From contig CM049308.1 of assembly GCA_026874595.1 (NCBI GenBank), forward strand, positions 96,332,624-96,396,623: a DNA stretch of 64,000 nt, written 5' to 3'. The notes beneath the pieces are model-generated. The model saw only the letters and a program-made list of their open reading frames with translations, was not told where the DNA came from and did no database searches. The DNA comes from Sipunculus nudus (taxonomy: Eukaryota > Annelida > Sipuncula > Golfingiida > Sipunculidae). The translations under genes were made by a program, and so were the position numbers. Shown in pieces: positions 1 through 11,016 of the stretch; position 1 is the stretch's first letter, and each line of letters begins with the position of its first letter.

Positions 1-372
1 GTGGTATTCTTATTGCTTTCATCGTGCTGGGAAGGTGTTCTTTCCAGGAATATAAATACTATACAGAAATGACTCATATTAATAATAATACTTGAACCGA
101 CTCTTCTAAATCTAGCTTTTGCTAACATTTGTTTACCCTGCAGGTAATAATTCAAAATAAATAACAATTAACAAGTGAAAACAAAAACCATTCTAGTGTA
201 CCATCAGAAATATATTTGTGATTTCTTACAGTTATTATTTCCACCAACATCACTTACTTCAGGTATCAGACTGTCTTATTTCTTTTTTTAGATATGTTTT
301 AAAATTAAAATTTAAATAATTCAAAAGTATTGTACAGGCTACAACCCCTTAGTCTTAACAGAAGGTACTTAC

Positions 373-445
373 ATATTTTCCTATATGAGGATACTGATGT
401 AACAGGGCAGTCATTATTCTTTTGTATCCTTTTCTGAATGGGAGC
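373..445 (-). CDS. Candidate internal coding exon of a minus-strand gene
   Basis: Read on the minus strand, a pyrimidine-rich acceptor (ATTTCAG) ends at 446 and a strong donor (GTAAGT) begins at 372. Between them one frame is fully open for 24 codons after a single split-codon base, and includes KRIMTALLHQYPHIG, which looks like real protein rather than noise. The one leading base fits the two-base codon remainder left by the candidate first exon at 3824-3834. The rest of the gene would lie beyond the left edge. I do not recognise the protein. Other exons between 3824 and 445 cannot be excluded. Confidence 0.42.
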
Positions 446-628
446 CTGAAATGATTAATATTTGATCATTAAAACATGCAACTCGAACAAAGAGGGAGTG
501 TCTCATGGTTCCTTTCTCCTTTTCGAGGTGAGCACCTTTATTCTTGACTGTACCACTTCTGTTTCCAGTAAAATTCTGAATCTGCCTATATATGATACCA
601 CACATATATTACACTGGTAAGTAATTAA

Positions 629-655
629 AATCAAGGGACCCATGGGTCACTGAAG
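629..655 (-). repeat. Solitary 3' terminus of the HINE-like dispersed repeat, reversed
   Basis: The GACCCATGGGTC-type palindrome followed by CCCTTG is present on the minus strand, next to AACTTCAGC-type sequence. It matches the 3' ends seen at 19524, 25435, 30158, 35896, 53560 and 60818. No matching 5' end is evident, so this is a decayed or partial copy. Confidence 0.5.
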
Positions 656-998
656 ATCTCTGCTGAAGTTGAACTTGAAGGTAAAAATCTAAAATAATAT
701 AAAATGGAGATAAAAGGGGAAAAGGCAATATAGTCCATGATGGGTTTGTATTTATGAGTAAGAAATTATTGCAAATAATGTTCTGTGACCAAACCATGCA
801 TTTCCTAATGTTAAAATTGAAGCATGTGAGCAGGTTGTGAAAATAAGATGTGTATTATTACCAAGATCATTAGTTGGCTTTTTGATACAATGTTGAAAGT
901 TCAGTAGTTTTCACTTTTGTTCAATTTGATCTATTTTTTTAATATATATTATTAATATATGGGAGTTACAACATCTCTGTATTATTATAGTGTATATA

Positions 999-1174
999 CC
1001 AGGGTTGGGACCAGGTACTTGTATCTGTAACTAGGCATATTCTAAAGTACCTTTACCTGTACCTATAGGCACTTTACAAAACTGCTGTACCTGTACCTGA
1101 ACCTGTACCTGACCATTTTTCAATACCTGTTCCTGTACCTAGGTACTGTCACATGTACCTGGACCCAACCCTGG
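999..1174. mobile_element. hAT-like mini-element (MITE) with target duplication
   Basis: The element begins CCAGGGTTGGGACCAGGTAC and ends GTACCTGGACCCAACCCTGG, terminal inverted repeats of about 20 bp with small indels. TGTATATA flanks it on both sides (991-998 and 1175-1182), a perfect 8-bp duplication of the length made by hAT transposases. The inside is almost only degenerate GTACCT hexamers. There is no coding capacity. The assignment to hAT rests on the duplication length and the CAGGGTTGG-type end. Confidence 0.75.
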
Positions 1175-1559
1175 TGTATATACATAGGATTTTCACTTAT
1201 TTCTACAATGCTTACAGGATAAAAAAGTTCATTCACAATTACTTAATATTTAAAATAGGAGAGAAAGACTGTCAACTGAAAGCTGATAACAAAGAAGTTT
1301 TTTTAGTCTCAGTGACCCATTTTGGTAGGAGATTCAGGGGACATCTAACAGTATGCTGAGTTTTGGATTTGTAGGTCTAAAAGTTTCAAAATGTGCAAGT
1401 CTAACGGACTGTAAACAGACGGAAAGACAGACAACGGAAAATGGACCACGACTATACCTTAGATGACTAATAATCAGCTGAGCTTAAAATAACAAGTGAC
1501 TGCATTGCCCTATAAGCTTTAAAACAATTCATTGTGTGTATGAGACTGATATAAGATAT

Positions 1560-1697
1560 TGACATTGACATGTTATTATTTATGTGTACCCATCTTCAAT
1601 CGACATCAAATACATGGATGGAGATGATGAGGGGAGGGGGGTTTGAGGTGTTGGACAGTACTCTCTGTCAAATGTGACTGGCCTCATACACATAGGT

Positions 1698-1728
<31 letters not shown>

Positions 1729-2400
1729 AGTGAGGTGTTGGACAGTACTCTCTATCAAATGGAGGGGGATGGTGAGGGGGGGGGGGGGGTTTGAGGTGTT
1801 GGACAGCACTTTCTGTCTAATGTGACTGGCCTCACACACATAGGTGTGTGTACCTGTCTTCACTCGACATCAAATACATGGAGAGTGTGTGTGTGTGGGG
1901 GGGGGGGGAGTGAGGTGTTGGACAGTACTCTCTATCAAATGGAGGGGGATGGTGGGGGGGGGGGGGGGGTTTGAGGTGTTGGACAGTACTTTCTGTCTAA
2001 TGTGACTGGCCTCACACACATAGGTGTGTGTACCTGTCTTCACTCGACATCAAATACATGGAGTGGGGGGGTTAGAGGTGTTGGACAGTACTCTCTGTCA
2101 AATGTGACTGGCCTCACACACATAGGTGTGTGTACCTGTCTTCACTCGACATCAAATACATGGAGTGGGGGGGGGGGGGGGGGGAGTGAGGTGTTGGACA
2201 GTACTCTCTATCAAATGGAGGGGGATAGTGAGGGGAGGGGGGTTTGAGGTGTTGGACAGTACTTTCTGTCAAATGTGACTGGCCTCACACACATAGGTGT
2301 GTGTACCTGTCTTCACTCGTCATCAAATACATGGAGTGGATTGGGGGGGGGGGGGGTTTGAAGTGTTGGACAGTGCTTTGTGCTTATGTGACTTTCTTCA
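1560..2400. repeat. G-run-rich satellite, about 80-bp and 100-bp subunits
   Basis: Blocks containing CGACATCAAATACATGGAG, then a run of about 7 to 18 G, then GAGGTGTTGGACAGTACT, then ATGTGACTGGCCTCACACAC recur from 1590 to 2340. Two block types alternate, giving spacings near 100 and 180 bp. The G runs vary in length. Short open frames across it are repeat translations, not genes. Confidence 0.85.
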
Positions 2401-3625
2401 CACGGGTAGGTGTATATCCTATCTTTTCCCACTAATAAATTATTACTTTGAGGATGGGTAGATAGTACTCTCTGTCAGATATTACTTTATTAGTTCAAAC
2501 ATATATGCATGTAGCAGTACTTGGAAGAAGAGTGATGGGTTGGACATTCAATATTACTCTCTCACAGATAGATACATTTATACATAAAGATAGTTACTAT
2601 TCCAAACTCACAACAAGGCCCATAGATGTGTATCAAATGGGATTATTTTTTTATTATAATGATACCTTAAAAGTGCTCAGTATAGTACTGTACATATTCT
2701 GTGATAGATAATTGATTATTTAATTGAAGAACTTGCAAACTGTTGAATTAGCAGGATGTACATAACAGGTGTAATTTTCAAATTCAACAAGTTGTCAAAG
2801 AAAAAATGCATGGATGTTCTGTTTTATTTTACTTTTTATGCTTGAAGTTGATCATTGGTCCAAGTATGTGAAAATATTAATAAAGGTTGCTGTCTGGCCT
2901 TTATAAATTATATAAACTGTTGTAAGCTTTTAATCATATCATATATGTACAGAGGCTACATCATAATGGCATTGTATATGTGTATGGAAGAGGTAGATGG
3001 GAAATCACCATTGCAAACTAATTTTTATATTGAGGCATTATGAAACGCACTGCTGACAAGGCTCTAAAATGGATACTCCTTTTCAAAATCAGCTGGGTAT
3101 CATTAAAAAACAAAGTGAGCTGACGATGTAAATTTTTAATTTAAAAAAAAAATAATTTTGAGTTTACTAGCACATGCAATGGAATATATGTATAAAAGTA
3201 ATTTTTGTAATTTTTTGTAAATTTTAAAGGTTAAATTATTTTTTTAAATATGTTGTCCTATAGCACCACTTAATATAATCCAATAGAACATAAAATAATT
3301 TATCAATGACATGAACATTCATTAATGTTACTGTTCCTATGTAAGGACTCAGCATTTTATTTATTCTTTTGTTAACTGTATTCTGTAACTATAAAAATAT
3401 AAAATACATGTGGCCTGGATGACATCCCAGGCATCTGATTTGGACTGAACAATATTGTCAATAATAATAATACAACAAAAAATAAAATCTGTACATAGCG
3501 AAAATGCCCAGTTATGTAATAAGTAAATATACATGCATGTGTCTGCTGGTAATACCTTGTACCAAGTATACGTATAACTTGGACACAACACGTTTTGGGA
3601 TGCAAATGTCATTTGTTTACATGCC
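2401..3625. other. AT-rich stretch with no gene recognised
   Basis: No splice-bounded open frame, RNA gene or clear mobile element is visible on either strand. It would be intron of the proposed minus-strand gene if the exons at 3824-3834 and 373-445 are real. Confidence 0.5.
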
Positions 3626-3643
3626 GGGGGGGGGGGGGGGGGG
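3626..3643 (+). repeat. Poly-G tract (18 G)
   Basis: An uninterrupted run of 18 G about 180 bp from the candidate start codon of the minus-strand gene. Its length in an assembly is unreliable. Confidence 0.9.
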
Positions 3644-3649
3644 CTGGTA

Positions 3650-4740
3650 GCGCTGTTAAAGACGGGCTGAGTAATGCTTATCAAAGTCGTGTTGCTCCTT
3701 GCTACTAATGCAATGCGGATTTTTACATCCGGCAGACCACATAGGAATCGTCCTTTGTAGGTGACATCCGTTAAAAAGCCTTTTCATCGAGAAAACATAC
3801 CAAGCCACTTGTTTTTGTCTTACCGGGCCGCCATCTTGAAAATCCCACTGCACTATAGTCTGTTTCATCCCTTCATGTCCACCTGTTTTTTGCTATGAAA
3901 ATTTAAAATAGTTTCATTTCAAGGGAAACAATTGTAGTGTACCGTACAGGATTAGAGGACCTAATTTTCAACAAGGTAAATAAATACCTACCTTACACCT
4001 TATTTAAGAAACAGAATTATTTGAAAATATGAGAAATCAGTCTACATTTTACTACATATCAGACCCACTTATGGCGGTCAAGGTCATTGGTCACATGCAA
4101 AAATAGCCTCAACTGACAGCTTCTGATTGGATGATCACGTATAAACAATCTAAAAAATATAACCAGCTTAAACAAAGATGGCTACTTATGGAGGGACACA
4201 TCATATCTGCCAGATCATGGTGAAGAGCCTAAAATGTTGTGAAACATAAACAGGGGATTTATTGTAAAATTCTTAATTGCCATATTAGGTTGTCACTTCC
4301 ATATGTAGTTTTCTTGGAAATTATTGAAAAATATAAACTTTTAAGTAAATTTTCTACAAAAAACAGGTGGACAGCAGTTAGTGAAACGGATTATAGACGC
4401 CGCCATGCGCCTAACATTTCACGGCGTAAAACTACATGTAGATGTGCCAAGTTTGTTTCACCTGTTTACAAGCAATTGCCATGATTATCATGATACAAAA
4501 CTGACTTACCTGAAAGCTTGAATTTCTGAGAGTGACGGATTCTCTGCATAAAAATAGTAATTTGCTGTTGGTCTTTCTGACACCTCATGTCACTGGTGAA
4601 GCCGCCAAGAAGATACACGTCACGCGTGACGTGTTCAGTCAAACGCCGGCAGTGCACCCTCGCGTTAATATAACGAATTAATGACACACTCGCGGGAAAG
4701 GGGTTTTTACGGGAAATACATAAAACAAAACCCATTTACA
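3650..4740. promoter_or_regulatory. Candidate bidirectional promoter region
   Basis: This stretch is richer in CpG than its surroundings and carries several start-like signals. AAGATGGCGGCC on the minus strand at about 3826-3837 matches the YY1 initiator motif and is followed at once by a donor. Plus-strand AAAGATGGCTAC lies at 4174-4185. A minus-strand CTTTCAG|GTAAGT donor at 4510 follows an open frame. Two arms, about 3850-3906 and 4344-4405, are diverged inverted copies that share CCACCTGTTTTTTG. One reading is a head-to-head promoter serving the minus-strand gene and the zinc-finger gene; no exon joining this region to the latter was found. Confidence 0.35.
3824..3834 (-). CDS. Candidate first coding exon (ATGGCGGCCCG, then donor)
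   Basis: On the minus strand the ATG lies inside a YY1-like AAGATGGCGGC context. After M-A-A and two bases of a fourth codon, a GTAAGA donor follows. A first exon ending two bases into a codon needs a next exon starting with one base, and the exon at 373-445 supplies this (CG plus G gives Arg). The match has a one-in-three chance of being accidental. An upstream non-coding exon ending at the donor at 4510 is possible. Confidence 0.38.
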
Positions 4741-5299
4741 AAAGGCTACGGGTGAGGGAAGAAAGAACAACCCATTTATCTAGAAACAACCGTTTTATAA
4801 AACCCTTTCTTCTAACAGTGTACATTGTTAAAAGTTTAATCTAAAAGAAGTTTTATATTGTTCTTTTGCCTTATTATTTCATTTTACTAAATGCATTTTT
4901 TCTCAATTTTAATTTGTTCTTCTGGTTCAATGAGATATTTTTCTATAACAATTATGTCATTTGTCTTATTTCCGATTGGTTTATATATGTGTGTATGTGA
5001 TGTTTCACCATCCTATACTATAGGTGGTGGTATATCTTTATCATTCCTGGATAGGTTAATTGATTGCTCCTTGCTACAGCTGAATAAAGGGAAAGAAAGT
5101 TCAAAGTATTAAAGCTCATATTTAGGCCAGCCAGCTTGAATTGTCGGTTAAATTACAAGATCCACAAGCCAGTTCTGTGATAACATTCATACTCACGGCA
5201 ACACATACCAGATAATAAATCTCATTACCACCTGTAATACAGGCATTTCTTCAGTGTGGTTAGACTTAAAAAAATTGTAATGAAAATGAAATGGTGTAA

Positions 5300-6300
5300 G
5301 TTCATGGATAATAAGTTTTTAGATTATAGGTCACAAGGGTCAAGGTCACAGAACCACATTTTGAAAAAGCTCATAAAAATATCTGTATAGACAAATTCAG
5401 CTTAGCATCCAGAACAATGGGTCACTAGTTACTTATTTTTTTCTCTAAATTTTAGACCTTAAAATGAAGCAGTTGTAACAGTTAATCTGCCATGGTTTCA
5501 TCTCTAGTGTTGCTAAACCTTCTAGTTTACTAAACCTAAATTGTTTCATCAGTTCCTGAAGACTGGTAGTGCCAACTGTATTTTTTTCTAGTTTTCACAC
5601 ATACTTTCGTCTCTTTTAGGGACCACATCAAATGACAGCAACTGTACCATGCATTTTCTCAGCTGTGACTTCATCTAGGAACCTGGTGGTGCCAACTATA
5701 ACTTTTCTATTTTTCAATAGAAAATTTTCTTCAATTATTGAGACTGTCAAATTACAGCAGTCCCATCATTTTCTCAGCTATGGTTCTGTCTGTTGTTGTG
5801 ACTTTGTGAGTCCCCCTACATTCATTGATCATGACAAGTTTTGTCAGGTGCTGAAGACTTGTGGCACCACCTCTATTTTTTAGCACAGCTGACTGAAAGC
5901 CATCTGAGCTACATTGATCACTCCAACAGGGCATATGTTTTAAGTGTAAGGCCGTGACCATTCATACTTCACTTGTTGACAGGTCCTGAGAGGTTTTCAG
6001 TGGAAACCAAAAACAATAGGTCATTTCAACCTATATTTCCTGAGCAATGGAGCTAAAACCTTGAAAACCACCATCCTTCATTTACAGGGTAAGACTGAAG
6101 ATATTCACAGGCCCTGACAGGTATTCTGTGGAAACTTAATTATAAGTCTCTGTAAATGACATTGCAAAAACATCAGAAGCCATCTGTTACTTTGCAAAAA
6201 CATCAGAAGTCATCTGTCAGTCTGTTTACAGGACACAAATGGTAACCAAAAAGTAAGTCACTTTGAAGAAAAGTAAGTCACTGTGACCTATATTTTCTAA
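5300..6300. repeat. Decayed copies of the dispersed HINE-like repeat
   Basis: Phrases found in the younger copies recur here with many changes. GACTGGTAGTGCCAAC and its relatives occur at about 5560, 5690 and 5850. A degenerate 5' terminus (AGCACAGCTGACTGAAAGCC) lies at 5882, followed by ATTGATCAC and two-fold ACATCAGAAG repeats at 6165-6215. No intact ends and no coding exon were found. Confidence 0.5.
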
Positions 6301-6367
6301 GTAATTGAGAGAAAACTCTAGAAGCCGTTGTGTTTCATTAACAGGGCACAAATTGTATACTACAATG

Positions 6368-9300
6368 AGGATTTCATCTCAGGGTCTCGCAATTTATGTC
6401 TTTCAGGTGGTCATGTTAAGGAGGAGTTCATCTCAGGGTCTCACAATTTATGTCTTTCAGGTAATCATGTTCAGGAGGAGTTCATCTCAGGGTCTCACAA
6501 TTTATGTCTTTTCAGGTGATCATGTTCAGGAGGAGTTTATCTCAGGGTCTCACAATTTATGTCTTTCAGGTGGTCATGTTAAGGAGAAGTTCATCTCAGG
6601 GTCTCACAATTTATGTCTTTCAGGTGATCATGTTAAGGAGGAGTTCATCTCGGGATCTCACAATTTATGTCTTTCAGGTGATCATGTTCAGGAGGAGTTC
6701 ATCTCAGGGTCTCACAATTTATGTCTTTCAGGTGATCATGTTAAGGAGAAGTTCATCTCGGGGTCTCACAATTTATGTCTTTCAGGTGGTCATGTTAAGG
6801 AGGAGTTTATCTCAGGGTCTCACAATTTGTCTTTCAGGTGGTCATGTTAAGGAGAAGTTCATCTCGGGATCTCACAATTTATGTCTTTTCAGGTGATCAT
6901 GTTAAGGAGGAGTTCATCTCGGGATCTCACAATTTATGTCTTTTCAGGTGATCATGTTAAGGAGGAGTTCATCTCAGGGTCTCACAATTTATGTCTTTCA
7001 GGTGGTCATGTTAAGGAGGAGTTCATCTCGGGATCTCACAATTTATGTCTTTTCAGGTGATCATGTTAAGGAGGAGTTCATCTCGGGATCTCACAATTTA
7101 TGTCTTTTCCGGTGATCATGTTAAGGAGGAGTTCATCTCGGGATCTCACAATTTATGTCTTTTCCGGTGATCATGTTAAGGAGGAGTTCATCTCAGGGTC
7201 TCACAATTTATGTCTTTCAGGTGATCATGTTAAGGAGAAGTTCATCTCAGGGTCTCACAATTTATGTCTTTTCAGGTGATCATGTTAAGGAGGAGTTCAT
7301 CTCAGGGTCTCACAATTTATGTCTTTTCAGGTGATCATGTTAAGGAGGAGTTCATCTCGGGATCTCACAATTTATGTCTTTTCCGGTGATCATGTTAAGG
7401 AGGAGTTCATCTCAGGGTCTCACAATTTATGTCTTTCAGGTGATCATGTTAAGGAGAAGTTCATCTCGGGGTCTCACAATTTATGTCTTTCAGGTGGTCA
7501 TGTTAAGGAGGAGTTTATCTCAGGGTCTCACAATTTGTCTTTCAGGTGATCATGTTAAGGAGGAAATCATCTCGGGATCTCACAATTTATGTCTTTCAGG
7601 TGATCATGTTAAGGAGGAGTTCATCTCAGGGTCTCACAATTTGTCTTTCAGGTGATCATGTTAAGGAGGAGTTCATCTCGGGATCTCACAATTTATGTCT
7701 TTCAGGTGATCATGTTAAGGAGGAGTTCATCTCAGGGTCTCACAATTTATGTCTTTCAGGTGATCATGTTAAGGAGTAGTTCATCTCGGGATCTCACAAT
7801 TTATGTCTTTCAGGTGATCATGTTCAGGAGGAGTTCATCTCAGGGTCTCACAATTTATGTCTTTCAGGTGGTCATGTTAAGGAGAAGTTCATCTCGGGGT
7901 CTCACAATTTATGTCTTTCAGGTGGTCATGTTAAGGAGGAGTTCATCTCAGGGTCTCACAATTTATGTCTTTTCAGGTGATCATGTTCAGGAGGAGTTCA
8001 TCTCAGGGTCTCACAATTTATGTCTTTCAGGTGGTCATGTTAAGGAGAAGTTCATCTCGGGGTCTCACAATTTATGTCTTTCAGGTGGTCATGTTAAGGA
8101 GGAGTTTATCTCAGGGTCTCAATTTGTCTTTCAGGTGATCATGTTAAGGAGGAGTTCATCTCGGGATCTCACAATTTATGTCTTTCAGGTGATCATGTTA
8201 AGGAGTGTTCATCTCAGGGTCTCACAATTTATGTCTTTTCAGGTGGTCATGTTAAGGAGGAGTTCATCTCAGGGTCTCACAATTTATATCTTTTCAGGTG
8301 ATCATGTTAAGGAGGAGTTCATCTCAGGGTCTCACAATTTATGTCTTTCAGGTGATCATGTTAAGGAGGAGTTCATCTCAGGGTCTCACAATTTATGTCT
8401 TTCAGAAGATCATGTTAAGGAGGAGTTCATCTCAGGGTCTCACAATTTATGTCTTTTCAGGTGATCATGTTCAGGAGGAGTTCATCTCAGGGTCTCACAA
8501 TTTATGTCTTTCAGGTGATCATGTTAAGGAGGAGTTCATCTCAGGGTCTCACATTTTATGTCTTTCAGGTGGTCATGTTAAGGAGAAGTTCATCTCAGGG
8601 TCTCACAATTCATGTCTTTCAGGTGATCATGTTAAGGAGGAGTTCATCTCGGGGTCTCACAATTTATGTCTTTCAGGTGGTCATGTTAAGGAGAAGTTCA
8701 TCTCGGGGTCTCACAATTTATGTCTTTCAGTTGGTCATGTTAAGGAGAAGTTCATCTCGGGGTCTCACAATTTATGTCTTTCAGGTGGTCATGTTAAGGA
8801 GGAGTTCATCTCAGGGTCTCACAATTTATGTCTTTCAGGTGGTCATGTTAAGGAGAAGTTCATCTCGGGGTCTCACAATTTATGTCTTTAAGGTGGTCAT
8901 GTTAAGGAGAAGTTCAGCTCGGGGTCTCACAATTTATGTCTTTTAGGTGGTCATGTTAAGGAGGAGTTCATCTCAGGGTCTCACAATTTATGTCTTTTCA
9001 GGTGATCATGTTAAGGAGGAGTTCATCTCAGGGTCTCACAATTTATGTCTTTCAGGTGATCATGTTAAGGAGGAGTTCATCTCAGGGTCCCACAATTTAT
9101 GTCTTTCAGGTGATCATGTTAAGGAGGAGTTCATCTCAGGGTCTCACAATTTATGTCTTTCAGGTGGTCATGTTCAGGAGGAGTTCATCTCAGGGTCTCA
9201 CAATTTATGTCTTTCAGGTGGTCATGTTAAGGAGGAGTTCATCTCAGGGTCTCACAATTTATGTCTTTCAGGTGATCATGTTAAGGAGGAGTTCATCTCA

Positions 9301-10849
9301 GGGTCTCATAATTTATGTCTTTCAGGTGATCATGTTAAGGAGGAGTTCATCTCAGGGTCTCACAATTTATGTCTTTCAGGTGATCATGTTAAGGAGGAGT
9401 TCATCTCAGGGTCTCACAATTTATGTCTTTCAGGTGATCATGTTAAGGAGGAGTACATCTCGGGGTCTCACAATTTATGTCTTTCAGGTGGTCATGTTCA
9501 GGAGGAGTTCATCTCGGGGTCTCACAATTTATGTCTTTTCAGGTGGTCATGTTCAGGAGGAGTTCATCTCAGGGTCTCACAATTTATGTCTTTCAGGTGA
9601 TCATGTTAAGGAGAAGTTCATCTCGGGGTCTCACAATTTATGTCTTTTCAGGTGGTCATGTTAAGGAGGAGTTCATCTCAGGGTCTCACAATTTATGTCT
9701 TTTCAGGTGATCATGTTAAGGAGGAGTTCATCTCAGGGTCTCACAATTTATGTCTTTTCAGGTGATCATGTTCAGGAGAAGTTCATCTCAGGGTCTCACA
9801 ATTTATGTCTTTCAGGTGATCATGTTAAGGAGGAGTTCATCTCAGGGTCTCACAATTTATGTCTTTCAGGTGATCATGTTAAGGAGGAGTTCATCTCGGG
9901 GTCTCACAATTTATGTCTTTCAGGTGATCATGTTCAGGAGGAGTTCATCTCAGGGTCTCACAATTTATGTCTTTCAGGTGGTCATGTTAAGGAGAAGTTC
10001 ATCTCAGGGTCTCACAATTTATGTCTTTCAGGTGATCATGTTAAGGAGGAGTTCATCTCAGGGTCTCACAATTTATGTCTTTTCAGGTGATCATGTTAAG
10101 GAGAAGTTCATCTCGGGGTCTCACAATTTATGTCTTTCAGGTGGTCATGTTAAGGAGAAGTTCATCTCGGGGTCTCACAATTTATGTCTTTCAGGTGGTC
10201 ATGTTAAGGAGGAGTTCATCTCGGGGTCTCACAATTTATGTCTTTTCAGGTGATCATGTTAAGGAGAAGTTCATCTCGGGGTCTCACAATTTATGTCTTT
10301 TCAGGTGATCATGTTCAGGAGGAGTTCATCTCAGGGTCTCACAATTTATGTCTTTTCAGGTGATCATGTTAAGGAGAAGTTCATCTCGGGGTCTCACAAT
10401 TTATGTCTTTCAGGTGATCATGTTAAGGAGGAGTTCATCTCAGGGTCTCACAATTTATGTCTTTCAGGTGGTCATGTTAAGGAGGAGTTCATCTCAGGGT
10501 CTCACAATTTATGTCTTTCAGGTGGTCATGTTAAGGAGGAGTTCATCTCAGGGTCTCACAATTTATGTCTTTTCAGGTGATCATGTTCAGGAGGAGTTCA
10601 TCTCGGGGTCTCACAATTTATGTCTTTTCAGGTGATCATGTTAAGGAGAAGTTCATCTCGGGGTCTCACAATTTATGTCTTTTCAGGTGATCATGTTCAG
10701 GAGGAGTTCATCTCAGGGTCTCACAATTTATGTCTTTTCAGGTGATCATGTTAAGGAGAAGTTCATCTCGGGGTCTCACAATTTATGTCTTTCAGGTGAT
10801 CATGTTAAGGAGGAGTTCATCTCGGGATCTCACAATTTATGTCTTTCAG
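6368..10849 (+). repeat. 54/55-bp array made of a splice acceptor plus exon start, about 80 units
   Basis: Each unit holds a 3' splice site (TTTATGTCTTTCAG) followed by the first ~37 bases of the exon that truly starts at 10850 (GTGATCATGTTAAGGAGGAG and on to TCAGGGTCT), then CACAATTT. The final unit runs straight into the real exon. Units are 54 bp (TCTTTCAG) or 55 bp (TCTTTTCAG). Single-base variants (GATCAT/GGTCAT, TTAAGG/TTCAGG, GGAGTT/GAAGTT, CAGGG/CGGGG) are shuffled between units, which suggests continuing unequal exchange or conversion. Because 54 is divisible by three, long open frames arise in more than one frame. These are by-products, except perhaps the last three units (see findings). 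Confidence 0.97.
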
Positions 10850-11016
10850 GTGGTCATGTTAAGGAGGAGTTTATCTCGGGGTCTGAAGAACAGGTGGATG
10901 TGGAGGATGGGCAGGAAGGAACGTTTGTGAAGCCGTTCCTTGATGTTCTGGCAGAAGTGGCCACAGCGACACTGGAAAAAGAGCCAGATACCTTTGACTC
11001 TAGCCGGCCAAAGAAA
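10850..11016 (+). CDS. Zinc-finger gene, visible exon 1
   Basis: The acceptor is the last TCTTTCAG of the 54-bp array and the donor is AAA|GTGAGT. The frame reads HVKEEFISGSEEQVDVEDG and then an acidic and hydrophobic stretch ending RPKK. It starts with two bases of a split codon and ends on a codon boundary. Identical acceptors stand exactly 54 and 108 bases upstream (exon starts 10796 and 10742) and keep the frame open, so the true 5' edge of this exon is uncertain. Confidence 0.82.

Noticed and set aside
4239-4484. Plus-strand frame at 4.2-4.5 kb as a first exon of the zinc-finger gene
   Set aside because: There is no donor in the phase needed by the exon at 10850. The sequence belongs to an inverted duplication.
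5632-5961. Frames at 5.6-5.96 kb as genes
   Set aside because: They lie in decayed copies of the dispersed repeat and match its phrases elsewhere.
6368-10849. CRISPR array (regular repeats)
   Set aside because: There are no unique spacers; the units are contiguous and near identical, and the context is an animal gene.
6305-10930. Long open frames over the 54/55-bp array as a repetitive protein gene
   Set aside because: The frames follow from a 54-bp unit without stops and shift at every 55-bp unit. Each unit contains a splice acceptor, and no single frame crosses the array.
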